Assembly (NCBI RefSeq): GCF_003977665.1
Contig: NZ_RYYV01000006.1
Location: 62,001 to 126,000 of the forward strand
Reading direction: 5' to 3'
Length of the DNA: 64,000 nt
From: Dyella choica
GTDB lineage: Bacteria > Pseudomonadota > Gammaproteobacteria > Xanthomonadales > Rhodanobacteraceae
Shown here: positions 1 to 8,486 of the stretch, piece after piece
How positions within the stretch are numbered: the first letter of the stretch is position 1
How the letters are laid out: every line of letters begins with the position of its first letter
Position numbers and translations under genes: made by a program
The notes under the pieces: model-generated
The model's input: only the letters and a program-made list of their open reading frames with translations
Databases searched by the model: none
Told to the model about the DNA's origin: nothing

Positions 1-719
1 AAGCCAAGCTTCATGCCTTGCGCGCGAATGGCCTTGGCAAGCTCGCCGATCACGTCGCGATGAGGCCCCATTTTCACGGCGGTCCAGTCGGACAGCTTGG
101 AGTCGTACATGGCGAAGCCGTCATGGTGCTCGGCAACGGGAACCACATAACGCGCGCCGGCTGCATGGAACAATGCCGCCCACGCTTGCGGATCGAATTG
201 CTCGGCCTTGAAGCGCGGAATCAGGTCCTTGTAGCCGACCTTCGGCATCGGCCCATACGTGCTCACCTGATGCTGATAATAGTTGGCGTACTCGCCCGTG
301 CGTTCATACGCATGGCGCGGATACCACTCGCCCTTGTACGCGGCGACGGAATACACGCCCCAGTGGATGAAGATGCCGAACTTGGCGTCCCGATACCATT
401 CCGGCGTGCGGTAGGCGGTAAGGCTCTTCCAATCCGGGGACAGGGGGCCTTGCCAGGCCGCCTTATGCGTCTGCGCAAGGATGGTTTGACGCGCGGCATC
501 ATAGGGACGATTCGCATCCACCCACTGGTGCTCGATCGTAACTGCATCCGGCGGCACAAAAGTTTGCGGCGGATTGCTGGCGAAAACCGCCGTGCTGCAT
601 AGCGCACAAAGCATTCCAATCCAGCGGCGGCCACCGTACGTCGCGGGCGGGCGGGTGGCGGCGAACGGCGAGCCGACGACGCAGGCCCTTGGCTGACTGC
701 TCTTCTTCCAAATCGGCAT
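1..719 (-). CDS. Alpha-L-fucosidase (GH29), 5' part only; C-terminus lies beyond the left edge
   Basis: Retaining exo-glycosidase that removes terminal alpha-L-fucose from glycans; probably exported. The minus-strand frame reads LAQTHKAAWQGPLSPDW, then EWYRDAKFGIFIHWGVYSVA, GEWYPRHAY and AEHHDGFAMYDSKLSDW. The FGIFIHWGVYS and HHDGFAMYDS blocks are the typical GH29 N-terminal signature. The frame is open to base 1, so only about 240 residues are seen, and the catalytic nucleophile region is outside the window. The start is uncertain: ATG at 719 (AAGGGA upstream) or 728 gives an Arg-rich leader followed by the hydrophobic stretch WIGMLCALCSTAVFA, consistent with a signal peptide; ATG at 614 would leave that segment without positive charges. 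The gene is divergent from the serine hydrolase at 1175. Confidence 0.85.
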   Translation of the reverse strand, partial: MPIWKKSSQPRACVVGSPFAATRPPATYGGRRWIGMLCALCSTAVFASNPPQTFVPPDAVTIEHQWVDANRPYDAARQTILAQTHKAAWQGPLSPDWKSLTAYRTPEWYRDAKFGIFIHWGVYSVAAYKGEWYPRHAYERTGEYANYYQHQVSTYGPMPKVGYKDLIPRFKAEQFDPQAWAALFHAAGARYVVPVAEHHDGFAMYDSKLSDWTAVKMGPHRDVIGELAKAIRAQGMKLG

Positions 720-728
720 ACACCCCAT

Positions 729-1174
729 CCCTTATCCGGCCGTTGGCCGCCCCAGGCATGGCGGCGACTTCGCTATGTTCATTGGCGAAATTAAATTTCA
801 TATATGTTGCGCCCGGGCCGAGCACGATTGCAACGGTTTCGTGCCTGCTCGCCATTGGAGGGGTCTGGATAGCGAAATTTATTGCGACCCCGCACCATGC
901 TTAGGTTGGCACCCTCCTGGGCTGGCGATCGGGGCATATGTGAATTCAGATATGGCTGCCTGCCCGCAGCGGGTCAATCGCGAAGCGGAAGCGGCACGTC
1001 TGCTTTCTGCGTGTGGGCGCTTAGAGGCTGATCCGCCGCAGGTTCACCTCGGCAAGATCCCGAGAGCCTGCGCGGTTCGCTCTGCCACCAACTTGGCTGA
1101 ATCCGATCCGTGGAGTCGTTGCATCTAAGGGATCAATACCGCCATGTCCGCCGGTGACCCAGGGAGCATCCTCC
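729..1174. other. Intergenic region between divergent genes, no gene seen
   Basis: About 446 bases separate the fucosidase and the serine hydrolase, which point away from each other, so both promoters should lie here. I see no convincing coding frame, tRNA or strong terminator. Short open frames are present but have no recognisable protein features. Confidence 0.5.
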
Positions 1175-2695
1175 ATGATCGACCGTACCTTCATCGTCAG
1201 GGCCACGACCCGCGCGCTTCGATTCGTTCCCCTGTGCGCATCCCTCTCAATGTTCTGCGTCGCGGCTCCGTCCATGGCCACTACGTCCAAGCAAACGCAG
1301 CTGCCCGATACGCCGGTGGGCCATCTCGCCGGCGAGCTGATCCGTCAAGCCAATGACGACGGCCCTGCACGGATCACGCAATGGGCGCCCAGTGTCCTGT
1401 CCGCGTCCATGGCCTCCGACGATAAGGCCGCGTTTGTCACGGACCTGGCCTCTGCGGCGCGCGACAGCGGCGGCCTGGACGTGTTCGATGTGCGTACCGA
1501 TCCGCACCAGCCGGGGCTGCTCGAAGTTGCCGTCAAGGGACGTCGCCACGGGCAGGCCGCCCTGTTCTGGCTGACCGCCGACTCGGCCCACCCGAACCGG
1601 CTTGCGCAGGCGATGCTGGTTCCGATGGACAATCCGCTTTTTGACAGCTGGCCCAAGGGGCCGGTGTCGCATGCAGAGCTGGGAAAACAAATACACACCG
1701 TACTGGACAAACTGGTACGCGCGTCCGATTTCTCCGGCTGTGTAACGGTTTTGGATGGTGGCGAGACCGTGTTCGATGAATGCCGTGGCTTGGCGGAACG
1801 AAATTTCCATGTGCCGATCGATCACCAGACGAAGTTCCACATCGGCTCGATGGACAAGATGTTCACCGCAGTCGCTATCGCGCAGCTGGTCGAGTCCGGC
1901 AAACTGTCGTGGAACGACACACTGGCAAAGCTAATTCCGGAATATCCCGGCCAAGCGGCGACGAAGAAGATCACGGTGTGGGAACTTCTGCATCACACTT
2001 CGGGCCTGGGCGATTTCCTCGTGCCCGAATATTTCGAGCACTCCGAACGCTACGTCAATCCGGTGGACTACCTGAGCCTCATTGCCCGCCAGCCGCTGCT
2101 AAGCGATCCGGGCAAGCAGATGAATTACAGCAACGCCGGTTTCATGCTGCTCGGCCGCATCATCGAAAACGTGTCCGGCGAAAGTTACTTCGACTATATC
2201 CAGCACCACGTCTTTGAGCCCGCACAGATGGCGTCCAGCGGCTTTGACAGCGAGGACGAGATAGTTCCTGGGCTGGCCGTGGGCTACTACCACGACGATG
2301 GGGTGTTCTCCCGCACGTGGAAAGCCGACTGGCTGAAGATCGGTTACAAGAGCGGCCCCGCCGGCGGCGGTTATTCCACCACCGCGGATCTGCTGCGGTT
2401 CGCCAAGGCTCTGCAGGGAGGCAAGCTGGTCAAGCCTGCGACGCTGACGAAAATGTTCGACGACGAAGTGCCGGCTGGCCCCGGCGGCTATGCGACGGGA
2501 TTCGGCGATCGCCTCTCGCATGGCCGCCACGTCCGTGGCCACCAAGGGGGCATCGCGGGCACCACGGCAAACCTGGAAATGATCTGGGAAACCGGCGCGG
2601 CCGTGGCCCTGGCGAGCAACGAAGGGGAGTCGCAACACTGGTTGCTCGCCGAGCAAATTGCCGATCTGCTTGCCGTCGAAGGCGCGAAAAACTGA
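1175..2695 (+). CDS. Secreted beta-lactamase-family (S12) serine hydrolase
   Basis: Penicillin-binding-protein-like/class C beta-lactamase fold hydrolase; the natural substrate cannot be told from sequence (candidates are D-Ala peptides, esters and beta-lactams). The N-terminus has a signal peptide (RFVPLCASLSMFCVAAPSMA). About 150 residues of poorly conserved sequence follow, then the catalytic domain from about residue 170: SMDK (SxxK nucleophile and lysine, about 226), YSN (YxN, about 317) and HQGG (the HxG/KTG-equivalent, about 455). The start is ATG 1175 because AGGGAG sits 8 nt upstream; the longer GTG 1154 frame only adds seven polar residues. At 506 aa it is longer than a simple AmpC because of the N-terminal extension. 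It is followed by the sigma-factor operon. Confidence 0.85.
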   Translation: MIDRTFIVRATTRALRFVPLCASLSMFCVAAPSMATTSKQTQLPDTPVGHLAGELIRQANDDGPARITQWAPSVLSASMASDDKAAFVTDLASAARDSGGLDVFDVRTDPHQPGLLEVAVKGRRHGQAALFWLTADSAHPNRLAQAMLVPMDNPLFDSWPKGPVSHAELGKQIHTVLDKLVRASDFSGCVTVLDGGETVFDECRGLAERNFHVPIDHQTKFHIGSMDKMFTAVAIAQLVESGKLSWNDTLAKLIPEYPGQAATKKITVWELLHHTSGLGDFLVPEYFEHSERYVNPVDYLSLIARQPLLSDPGKQMNYSNAGFMLLGRIIENVSGESYFDYIQHHVFEPAQMASSGFDSEDEIVPGLAVGYYHDDGVFSRTWKADWLKIGYKSGPAGGGYSTTADLLRFAKALQGGKLVKPATLTKMFDDEVPAGPGGYATGFGDRLSHGRHVRGHQGGIAGTTANLEMIWETGAAVALASNEGESQHWLLAEQIADLLAVEGAKN

Positions 2696-2768
2696 GCAGC
2701 GCAAAGCGCGCTGTCTCATCATCTGTCACCAAAGCCCGTTGGCTCGAAACACGATCTGGAGCACGACC

Positions 2769-3137
2769 ATGGAATTTGTTCTCATCCCTCTTGTTGTGAT
2801 GTCGGCGCCCGTCCTCATCGTCCTGACCGTGCTGCGCTACCGCTACGTGCAGACGCAGGCGCGGTACCGCACCCTGTTGCAACTGGCCGACAAGGGCGTA
2901 GACCTGCCGTCCCAGCTGCTGCTGGAGCCGCAGGTGGCTTATTGTGAACGCCGACGGGCGATGGTGCTGATTGGTGTCGGTCTGGGACTGATGGCCATGT
3001 TCCTGACCCTGCCCGGTCAACTCGACAACGGCCTGGGCGTCGCGCGTCTGTGGGGCATCGGTTTGTTGCCGTTGATGACTGGCTTGGGTTACCTCGCCAG
3101 TTGGTGGTTGAACCGGCGGGAGGACGTGCGTGGCTGA
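2769..3137 (+). CDS. Small inner-membrane protein, DUF6249-like
   Basis: 122-residue membrane protein of unknown function, first gene of a three-gene coupled operon with an ECF sigma factor. An N-terminal membrane segment (VLIPLVVMSAPVLIVLTVL) is followed by a soluble stretch with RYRTLLQLADKGVDLP, then two further hydrophobic segments (MVLIGVGLGLMAMFLTLP and LLPLMTGLGYLASWWL). The ADKGVDLP block after a short hydrophilic helix is characteristic of DUF6249 proteins, as far as I can judge from memory. The start is ATG 2769 with GGAG 8 nt upstream; the longer upstream frame lacks a ribosome site. Its last 8 nt overlap the GTG start of the sigma factor. By context it may sense or anchor the system in the membrane (inference). 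Confidence 0.7.
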   Translation: MEFVLIPLVVMSAPVLIVLTVLRYRYVQTQARYRTLLQLADKGVDLPSQLLLEPQVAYCERRRAMVLIGVGLGLMAMFLTLPGQLDNGLGVARLWGIGLLPLMTGLGYLASWWLNRREDVRG

Positions 3138-3699
3138 CAGCGCCGCCGAGGCGCGCATCGACCAGGCCCTGGTAACACGCATACGACTGGACGGCGACCG
3201 CCGAGCATTCGAGCAGTTGGTTCGCCGGCACCAAGGCATGGTGCGTGCGCAATTGCGCCGGCTGTTGCACGGTGACGCGGCCGCGGCGGACGACCTGGCG
3301 CAGGAAACCTTCATGCTGGCCTGGCGGAACCTGGACCAGTTCCGTGGCGAGGCGCAGTTTTCCAGTTGGTTGTACCGAATTGCCTATACCTGCTTCCTGC
3401 AGGCGCGCCGAACTCCCGTGCGACACGTTGGTGTCGACGACGAGGCGATGGAGCAGTTGCAGGCGCCAAGGCGCGCGATTGATCTACAGCTCGATCTGCA
3501 GCGTGCCATGCAGAGGTTGTCCACGGCTGAGCAGGTGGTGCTGCTACATTGCGTGCAACTGGGACTCAGCCACGAAGAGGCTTCCTATGTATTGGCGATG
3601 CCGCTCGGCACCGTGAAGACCCATGCGACGCGCGGCAAGGCAAAATTGAAGACATGGCTGGCGGACTGGCGCGATGCCAGCGCGGAGGAAGCATCATGA
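3130..3699 (+). CDS. ECF-type sigma-70 family RNA polymerase sigma factor
   Basis: Alternative sigma factor that directs RNA polymerase to a small regulon. Region 2 spans about residues 20-90, with DDLAQETFMLAWRNLDQFRG (the DLxQExFLxxWR-type 2.2 block) and FSSWLYRIAYTCFLQARR (2.3/2.4). Region 4 spans about 115-175, with LSTAEQVVLLHCVQLGLSHE and the helix-turn-helix ending in LGTVKTHATRGKAKL. At 189 aa it is the usual ECF size. It starts at GTG 3130 inside the end of the DUF6249-like gene and stops at TGA overlapping the ATG of the next gene (ATGA), so all three are translationally coupled. The downstream membrane protein is the probable negative partner. No zinc-binding anti-sigma motif (HxxxCxxC) is visible in either neighbour. 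Confidence 0.9.
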   Translation: MADSAAEARIDQALVTRIRLDGDRRAFEQLVRRHQGMVRAQLRRLLHGDAAAADDLAQETFMLAWRNLDQFRGEAQFSSWLYRIAYTCFLQARRTPVRHVGVDDEAMEQLQAPRRAIDLQLDLQRAMQRLSTAEQVVLLHCVQLGLSHEEASYVLAMPLGTVKTHATRGKAKLKTWLADWRDASAEEAS

Positions 3700-4019
3700 A
3701 CGAATCGCACGACGACAGCATCGAAGCGCTGCTGCGCCGACAATTCGAGGGGTCGGTTGCCGACGACGGCTTCAGCGAGCGGGTGATGCAACATTTGCCG
3801 GCTCGTCGCCATCGCGCTTCATGGCCGCTATGGCTGGGCGTGCTGATAGGGGCCGCGGCGTGCTGGCTCTGCTTGGCTGGAGTGCCGCTGCTGCATATCG
3901 GCTGGCAGGACTGGCGGGCAGGAGAGCTAACGACGTCCGCCATCGGCATGTGGCTGGCGATAGCTGCGATGTCATTGCTGGCTTTGGGGTGGGGCTTGGT
4001 GGAGAGCAGGCATCGCTGA
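3696..4019 (+). CDS. Small membrane protein downstream of the sigma factor, DUF5056-like; possible anti-sigma factor
   Basis: 107 aa. The N-terminal 45 residues are soluble (SIEALLRRQFEGSVADDGFS, ERVMQHLPARRHR). Two membrane segments follow (WLGVLIGAAACWLCLAGV and SAIGMWLAIAAMSLLALGWGL). This topology, a short cytoplasmic helical domain anchored in the membrane directly after an ECF sigma, fits an anti-sigma or sigma-modulating protein, and it resembles DUF5056 proteins of Xanthomonadales. The start ATG overlaps the sigma TGA by four bases (ATGA), setting a coupled stoichiometry. No zinc motif is present, so a ZAS-type anti-sigma is excluded. The function is inference from position. Confidence 0.75.
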   Translation: MNESHDDSIEALLRRQFEGSVADDGFSERVMQHLPARRHRASWPLWLGVLIGAAACWLCLAGVPLLHIGWQDWRAGELTTSAIGMWLAIAAMSLLALGWGLVESRHR

Positions 4020-4469
4020 GGAGCGCCTTTGCGCCAAGGTGAGGGGCAGCATGAATAGCCCGTGCCATTGGGAATAAGGCAGGGCTGCATTCGACTTCAA
4101 GAGCCGACATTTGCATAAGCGTGATACATGAGCCGAAGTGATCTGTGGTCAATCACTAAGTAAAGAGCCAAAGAAGGCCAGAAACGTCGCCCCCGGCAGG
4201 TCAATTGGCTCTTAACTCTTGGGAGGCGGCGCTCTAAAAAGTGATCTCCATGGCAGCATGGAAAGCGAAGCGCCCTCGATAACGCAATGCAACGCCTCCG
4301 CGACGAAATCACCACACGGCAGGCGTTAGAACGCCCACTCCCCACAAACAACCAAGAACGTTTATGACATGTCCGCCTGCCCGACAGGACGGCTGGACAT
4401 CTTTTGCGCGGGACCCGAAGCAAAACCAAGCTCAGCAACACACGTGCAAATCAACCTAGGAGAATGGTT
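4020..4469. other. Intergenic region, no gene seen
   Basis: About 450 bases between the sigma operon and the GDSL lipoprotein gene. A leftward frame of about 114 codons exists, but it is Arg/Ser-rich with no domain signal and looks like chance. The 3' end carries the ribosome site of the next gene. Confidence 0.4.
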
Positions 4470-5753
4470 ATGAGCAAGCGTGTATCCCTGGGAGGCGTCC
4501 GCGCCTTTTGGTCATTCGGAAAAGTCATCGCCGGCGTGGCATTGGTCATGCTGCTGTCGGCGTCCTGTTATCAACCACCGTGGTTCGCAACCTGGTACGC
4601 CGCGCCGCAGAACTACAACATCCTCTTCCTCGGCATTCCCGTTCCACCGCTCACCATCTCGAACCAGTCGGTCCGCCAGATCGTCCATACATCGCTTGGC
4701 GGCAACCTGATCCGCGTCAAGCTGACCAACTTCTTCGGAACTACACCCGTCACCTTCGGGGAGGCGCACATTGCACGCAGCACGGGCAACGGCGGCGTCG
4801 ACCTCACCACCGATCACACGCTCCAATTCGGCGGCGCAAGCTCCGTAACGCTTGCGCCCGGCGAAGAACGATGGAGCGACCCGGTCAGTCTGCAGGTTCC
4901 GACGCATTCGGACCTGGCAATCAGCCTCTACATTCCGCTGAGCACACCCGTGGTTACGACCCACACGATCGGCATGCAGACCAATTATCTCTCGCCAGGT
5001 AACCAGGTAGGTGCCGCGACGATGAGTAACCCCACCACCAAGACCACGTACTTCTGGCTCAGTGAGGTCGATGCATCGACCGTCAACCCACAAGACACCG
5101 TTACCGACCTGGCGGCGCATCCCTACAAGGTGATCGTGGCATTCGGTGATTCGATCACTGACGGATATGGCTCAACCCCGGATGCCAACCACCGCTGGCC
5201 CAACGACCTCGACAATCGCATACAAACCGAGGCCGAGGACCTGGGCCGTGTAAGCGTGGTCAATGCTGCCATCGCCGGCAACCGCTGGATCTACGACGGC
5301 GTAGGCCCTGCCGGCGTGACGCGATTCGCCCATGATGTTGCCGGCGTTTCGGGTGCGACGCATGTCATGATACTGCTGGGTATCAACGATATCGGCATCG
5401 GCGAGCTCGATCCGACGCAAAGCGTTTCCGCCGATCAGATCATCGCGGCCATGCAGGCTACCATCGCCCAGGCGAAAGCCAAGCGGATCAAGATCTACCT
5501 GGCGACGATAACCCCCTACAACGGCGCCTCGTATTACGACGCCGCAGGGGAATTGAAACGTGAGGCCGTCAACGCCTTCGTGCGTTCGGACAATGGCGCC
5601 GACGGCGTGCTCGACTTCGACCAGGTCGTGCGCGACCCGTCCAATCCCACCGCCATCCTGCCCGCGTACGACTCCGGCGATCATCTGCACCCCAACGACG
5701 TGGGATACCAGGCGATCGCGAACTCCATCGATCTTGGCGTGCTGGAAGACTGA
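4470..5753 (+). CDS. SGNH/GDSL-type hydrolase, probable lipoprotein
   Basis: Esterase/lipase-type hydrolase of the SGNH fold, 427 aa. The start is ATG 4470, because AGGAGA ends 6 nt before it; the ATG at 4464 would leave no spacer. The N-terminus is basic, then hydrophobic (KVIAGVALVMLLSASC), with a Cys that may be a lipoprotein attachment site (a slightly atypical lipobox). Residues about 30-190 form a beta-rich N-terminal region common to secreted two-part GDSL proteins. Catalytic blocks are VIVAFGDSITDGYGS (block I, Ser about 226), LLGINDIGIG (block III, Asn) and DHLHPNDVGY (block V, Asp/His about 404-407). The likely substrates are acyl or acetyl esters on polysaccharides (inference). Confidence 0.88.
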   Translation: MSKRVSLGGVRAFWSFGKVIAGVALVMLLSASCYQPPWFATWYAAPQNYNILFLGIPVPPLTISNQSVRQIVHTSLGGNLIRVKLTNFFGTTPVTFGEAHIARSTGNGGVDLTTDHTLQFGGASSVTLAPGEERWSDPVSLQVPTHSDLAISLYIPLSTPVVTTHTIGMQTNYLSPGNQVGAATMSNPTTKTTYFWLSEVDASTVNPQDTVTDLAAHPYKVIVAFGDSITDGYGSTPDANHRWPNDLDNRIQTEAEDLGRVSVVNAAIAGNRWIYDGVGPAGVTRFAHDVAGVSGATHVMILLGINDIGIGELDPTQSVSADQIIAAMQATIAQAKAKRIKIYLATITPYNGASYYDAAGELKREAVNAFVRSDNGADGVLDFDQVVRDPSNPTAILPAYDSGDHLHPNDVGYQAIANSIDLGVLED

Positions 5754-5795
5754 CACAGGGTCGCATCGCCAGTCTCGCTTTGATGCAAGCAACCC

Positions 5796-5822
5796 GGCCG
5801 CCCCGCATCTAGGGGGGCGGCC
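5796..5822. terminator. Perfect 9-bp GC-rich hairpin after the GDSL gene
   Basis: GGCCGCCCC (5796-5804) pairs with GGGGCGGCC (5814-5822) around a 9-nt loop, 43 bases after the GDSL stop codon and facing the convergent permease gene. There is no clear T-run, so it may be a weak terminator or mRNA-stabilising hairpin. Confidence 0.5.
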
Positions 5823-5960
5823 ATCTATCATTTCAAGAAACGGAGCCAGGTTACCTTATCGGCTAATCAAATCTAACGTTCGATCTCGATCAAAGCAGAG
5901 ACTATAGTTCGAGTCTCGAAAGCTTCCGGGCAAATGACGGCATAGTTGGATGAAGATAGG

Positions 5961-7286
5961 TCAAGGGCTTTTGGTCGCGTGCTGCAGCGACCAAACGTGC
6001 GCGAAATAGATGACCAACCCAACCACTGCTGCTACAACCAGATCGCGAAGCTCGCTAGCACTGCTGCTCGCTATCAGTCCAATGCAGAATGCGAGCGCCA
6101 CGCACGCGACCACCACGCCGCCAGGCCCCACTGTAAACGTCGCAGGATCCACGTCCTTACTATGTCGCATGATTAGCATGCTAAGCACCGTGGCGATGTG
6201 TGCGGTCAGGTAGGCCATCGAGGCAAACGTCAGCGCGGAAACGAACGACGAATTTAGGGTAAACGCACCGGACGCCAGCGCAGTGCACAGGATGGCGACA
6301 TGTGGTGTGCGAAGACGCGAATGCGTCGCAGCGAACATCGACGGCAGCTGCTTTTGCTCCGCCATCGCATAGAGTACACGCGGAGCGACGAGCAATGCGC
6401 CGTTGAGGTTACCTGCTATCGATACGATTGCACCAAGCACGACGATTGCGGCGCCGGTACCGCCCAGTACCAAACTACTCGCCTCGGCCAGCGGGCGCGT
6501 CGATTGCGCCAGGTGCGGAAGCGTGCCGATGCAGACGAAAAGAATCAAGATATAGACAACAGCAACTATGCCAACGCTGGCGAGCAAAGCGAACGGCACG
6601 TCTCGCCGCGGATCGCGTGCTTCGCCAGCGATGATCGACACTCGCTCGAAGCCACTGAACGAGAAAAATAGCAACAGTATTGCTTTCCCGAATGAGGTGG
6701 GTTCGACGTGGGAGGGCACGGCGAACCGATCGAAGTCGAGAAAGAAAAGCCCCACCAACGCGAACAGCAGCAACGGGACCAACTTCCCCACTGTAAAAAC
6801 GTTCGTCACCGTCGTCGAGGTTCGCACACCGGCAAGATTGGTCAGTGTCATGATGGCAATCGCGGCGCAGACGATGACAGCGCGTGGCAGGCCGGTCGCC
6901 GCGCCAGGCACGAAGTAGCCAAGGTAATCGGCGAGGAGGTTGCAGACCGAAGCAATGGTCAGCACTCGCGCAAGCCAGTAGAGCCATCCCGCTTCGAGGC
7001 CGAGAAACGGGCCAAGTCCCCGCTTCGCATACAGATACGGCCCGCCGGTTTGTTTGAATCGGCTGCTCACCTCTGCATAGCAAAGTGCGAGCAGCCAGGT
7101 CAGCACGGCGCTGAGCGCCAAGGCGAGCAGGCTGTAGACACCGATCAATGCATAGGCCGTCGAGGGCAGGCCGAAGATCCCCGCGCCGATCATGCCGTTA
7201 ACTGCCACGGCGACCGCGTCCCAACGCCGCACGTCACGGACCAGGCCCGTTGATTTGGGTTGCGCAATGGGTTCGATCCTCGCCAC
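5961..7286 (-). CDS. APC-superfamily amino acid permease
   Basis: Inner-membrane amino acid/polyamine transporter with about 12 membrane segments over 441 residues. The first helix carries AVAVNGMIGAGIFGLPS, the classic APC substrate-binding GxGIFG-type motif. Further recognisable parts are YLYAKRGLGPFLGLEAGWLYW (TM3 region) and LFFSFSGFERVSIIAGEARD (TM6 region with an FxGFE motif). The start chosen is GTG 7286, with GAGGG 9 nt upstream. The longer TTG 7340 start has its purine box only 2 nt away, so it is less likely. The substrate is not predictable. The gene stands alone between convergent and divergent neighbours. Confidence 0.85.
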   Translation of the reverse strand: MARIEPIAQPKSTGLVRDVRRWDAVAVAVNGMIGAGIFGLPSTAYALIGVYSLLALALSAVLTWLLALCYAEVSSRFKQTGGPYLYAKRGLGPFLGLEAGWLYWLARVLTIASVCNLLADYLGYFVPGAATGLPRAVIVCAAIAIMTLTNLAGVRTSTTVTNVFTVGKLVPLLLFALVGLFFLDFDRFAVPSHVEPTSFGKAILLLFFSFSGFERVSIIAGEARDPRRDVPFALLASVGIVAVVYILILFVCIGTLPHLAQSTRPLAEASSLVLGGTGAAIVVLGAIVSIAGNLNGALLVAPRVLYAMAEQKQLPSMFAATHSRLRTPHVAILCTALASGAFTLNSSFVSALTFASMAYLTAHIATVLSMLIMRHSKDVDPATFTVGPGGVVVACVALAFCIGLIASSSASELRDLVVAAVVGLVIYFAHVWSLQHATKSP

Positions 7287-7463
7287 GGCTGCCGACCCTC
7301 GTATTGCGAGTTGTTCCGGCGAACAGCAGTGTCCGTCCAATTCCTCGGATTGCGCAAGTGAGGCCCAGTTGCCGGCGTTGTGTCGGTAGTCGGGCGGATG
7401 CTGCCGGTCTCAGCCAAAATTAGGTGCACCGAGGAATGGTGCCGATCAAATAGGCTGGCAATC

Positions 7464-7625
7464 TTATGAAGCGACCCACTCCGCTGCCAACGTTTTCACA
7501 TCAATGCCCCCTGGGAATCGCTGTAATAGATCTTTGATCGTCGGGACATCTTGCAACACCCCCGCTACTCGCGCAGTCTTTAGTGTGTTATATCGACTGG
7601 CTGAATCCGCAACCCAAAGCTGACA
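7464..7625 (-). pseudogene. Possible C-terminal gene remnant without start
   Basis: A minus-strand frame that begins just after an in-frame stop reads ADSASRYNTLKTARVAGVL, then QDVPTIKDLLQRFPGGIDV and KTLAAEWVAS followed by TAA. The composition looks protein-like rather than random, but there is no start codon or ribosome site and I do not recognise the family. It may be the tail of a decayed gene left in this accessory region. The rest of 7287-7647 shows nothing else clear. Confidence 0.25.
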
Positions 7626-7647
7626 TCAGACAGAAGAGAGAATCTGC

Positions 7648-8028
7648 ATGAAAGGCGCGGCGGTTTTTTTTATTTTCCCGTTTCTCTGTTGTGCAGCGTG
7701 CACTCAAAAGTTGGATGCCGTAAGTTGCACGCAAGCAAGTGATCTTCTGGCAATGCGAGCGATGAAATTGCAGCGGGCGGAATTTGATGCTGTTCGCGAC
7801 AGCGATAAAGGCGATCATCGGCTTCTTGGCATCCATAGTGGCGTAGGATTGATAGTCCCTGGTCTGGCGACAAAGCCAGACACGTCAGGCTATGGTCTTA
7901 GGATCATTGAAGGCACTGATATCCCTTGCCATCCAGACGAGGATGAGCTAAACGCAAACGCGTTGCGGTACGCAAAAATATATAACAAGAAGAAGATGCA
8001 GCTTTGGCAATCGCAAGCCCCTAAGTAG
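7648..8028 (+). CDS. Hypothetical small lipoprotein
   Basis: 126 aa with a lipoprotein-type signal: MKGAAVFFIFPFLCCAAC, where CAAC (or the Cys before it) can serve as the lipobox. The mature part is soluble, with Cys residues at VSCTQASDLL and DIPCHPDEDE that could form a disulfide in the periplasm. An AGAGAG-type purine run precedes the ATG. I recognise no domain. It lies in a lower-GC stretch of small orphan genes, and its codon use (many A/T-ending codons) differs from the core genes to the right, suggesting acquired DNA. Confidence 0.6.
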   Translation: MKGAAVFFIFPFLCCAACTQKLDAVSCTQASDLLAMRAMKLQRAEFDAVRDSDKGDHRLLGIHSGVGLIVPGLATKPDTSGYGLRIIEGTDIPCHPDEDELNANALRYAKIYNKKKMQLWQSQAPK

Positions 8029-8122
8029 CGGCTTGTGCTGGTGAGGTGAAATGTCCGCTTCCCATTCCGAAGTGGAACCAATCGGGTTCAGGGATCAATA
8101 GGCGTTATTGCAAGGAGAATCA

Positions 8123-8483
8123 ACGACCACGAGCCGACCCCAAAGAAATCCAGATGCCGAGGTGCTGCTTGCCCTTACGTCGCCCTCGTTGTCAGGGGGC
8201 ATCAATCATGTGCTATCGGGATATCGACTAACCTACGACGTTCAGCCAGGCTACTGGACATCGGTACATCACGAATTCATAGGTGTCGAAGGTGTCGCTA
8301 CGGGCGAGAAGGCTTCGCGCCGAAGTCTGGCTTCTTACTCCATTGAGTTATCCGCATTCGCTCTGGGTGGGGCGCACTCCTACCATCGCGGAAGGCTCAA
8401 GGCATGTAGGTATGGCTACGGTGTCAAAAATTCTTAAGCCTGTCCTATTGCAAGATAGGGGCGAAATTGAGGAGGGGGTGTAA
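8123..8483 (+). pseudogene. Frameshifted EF-Tu-like beta-barrel protein gene with an ACG at the start position
   Basis: Frame 1 reads RPQRNPDAEVLLALTSPSL, SGGINHVLSGYRLTYDVQPG and EFIGVEGVATGEKA. The continuation is then found in the next frame: AEVWLLTPLSYPHSLWVGRT, PTIAEGSRHVGMATVSKILK. The two halves together resemble small standalone proteins related to the EF-Tu beta-barrel domains (AEVxLLTPxxYPHxLWVGxxxxIxEGxRxVGxA). The shift lies near 8313, where one base appears lost. An AAGGAG box (8112-8117) sits 5 nt before ACG at 8123, exactly where an ATG would be expected (ACG ACC ACG AGC would become MTTS). The gene therefore looks broken twice. It stops 3 nt before the DUF4279 gene start, so the two were probably an operon. 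Confidence 0.6.
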
Positions 8484-8486
8484 AGC

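Noticed and set aside
4097-4441. Minus-strand frame of about 114 codons between the sigma operon and the GDSL gene
   Set aside because: Very Arg/Ser/Leu-rich, no homology signal recognised, and it covers the ribosome-site region of the next gene.
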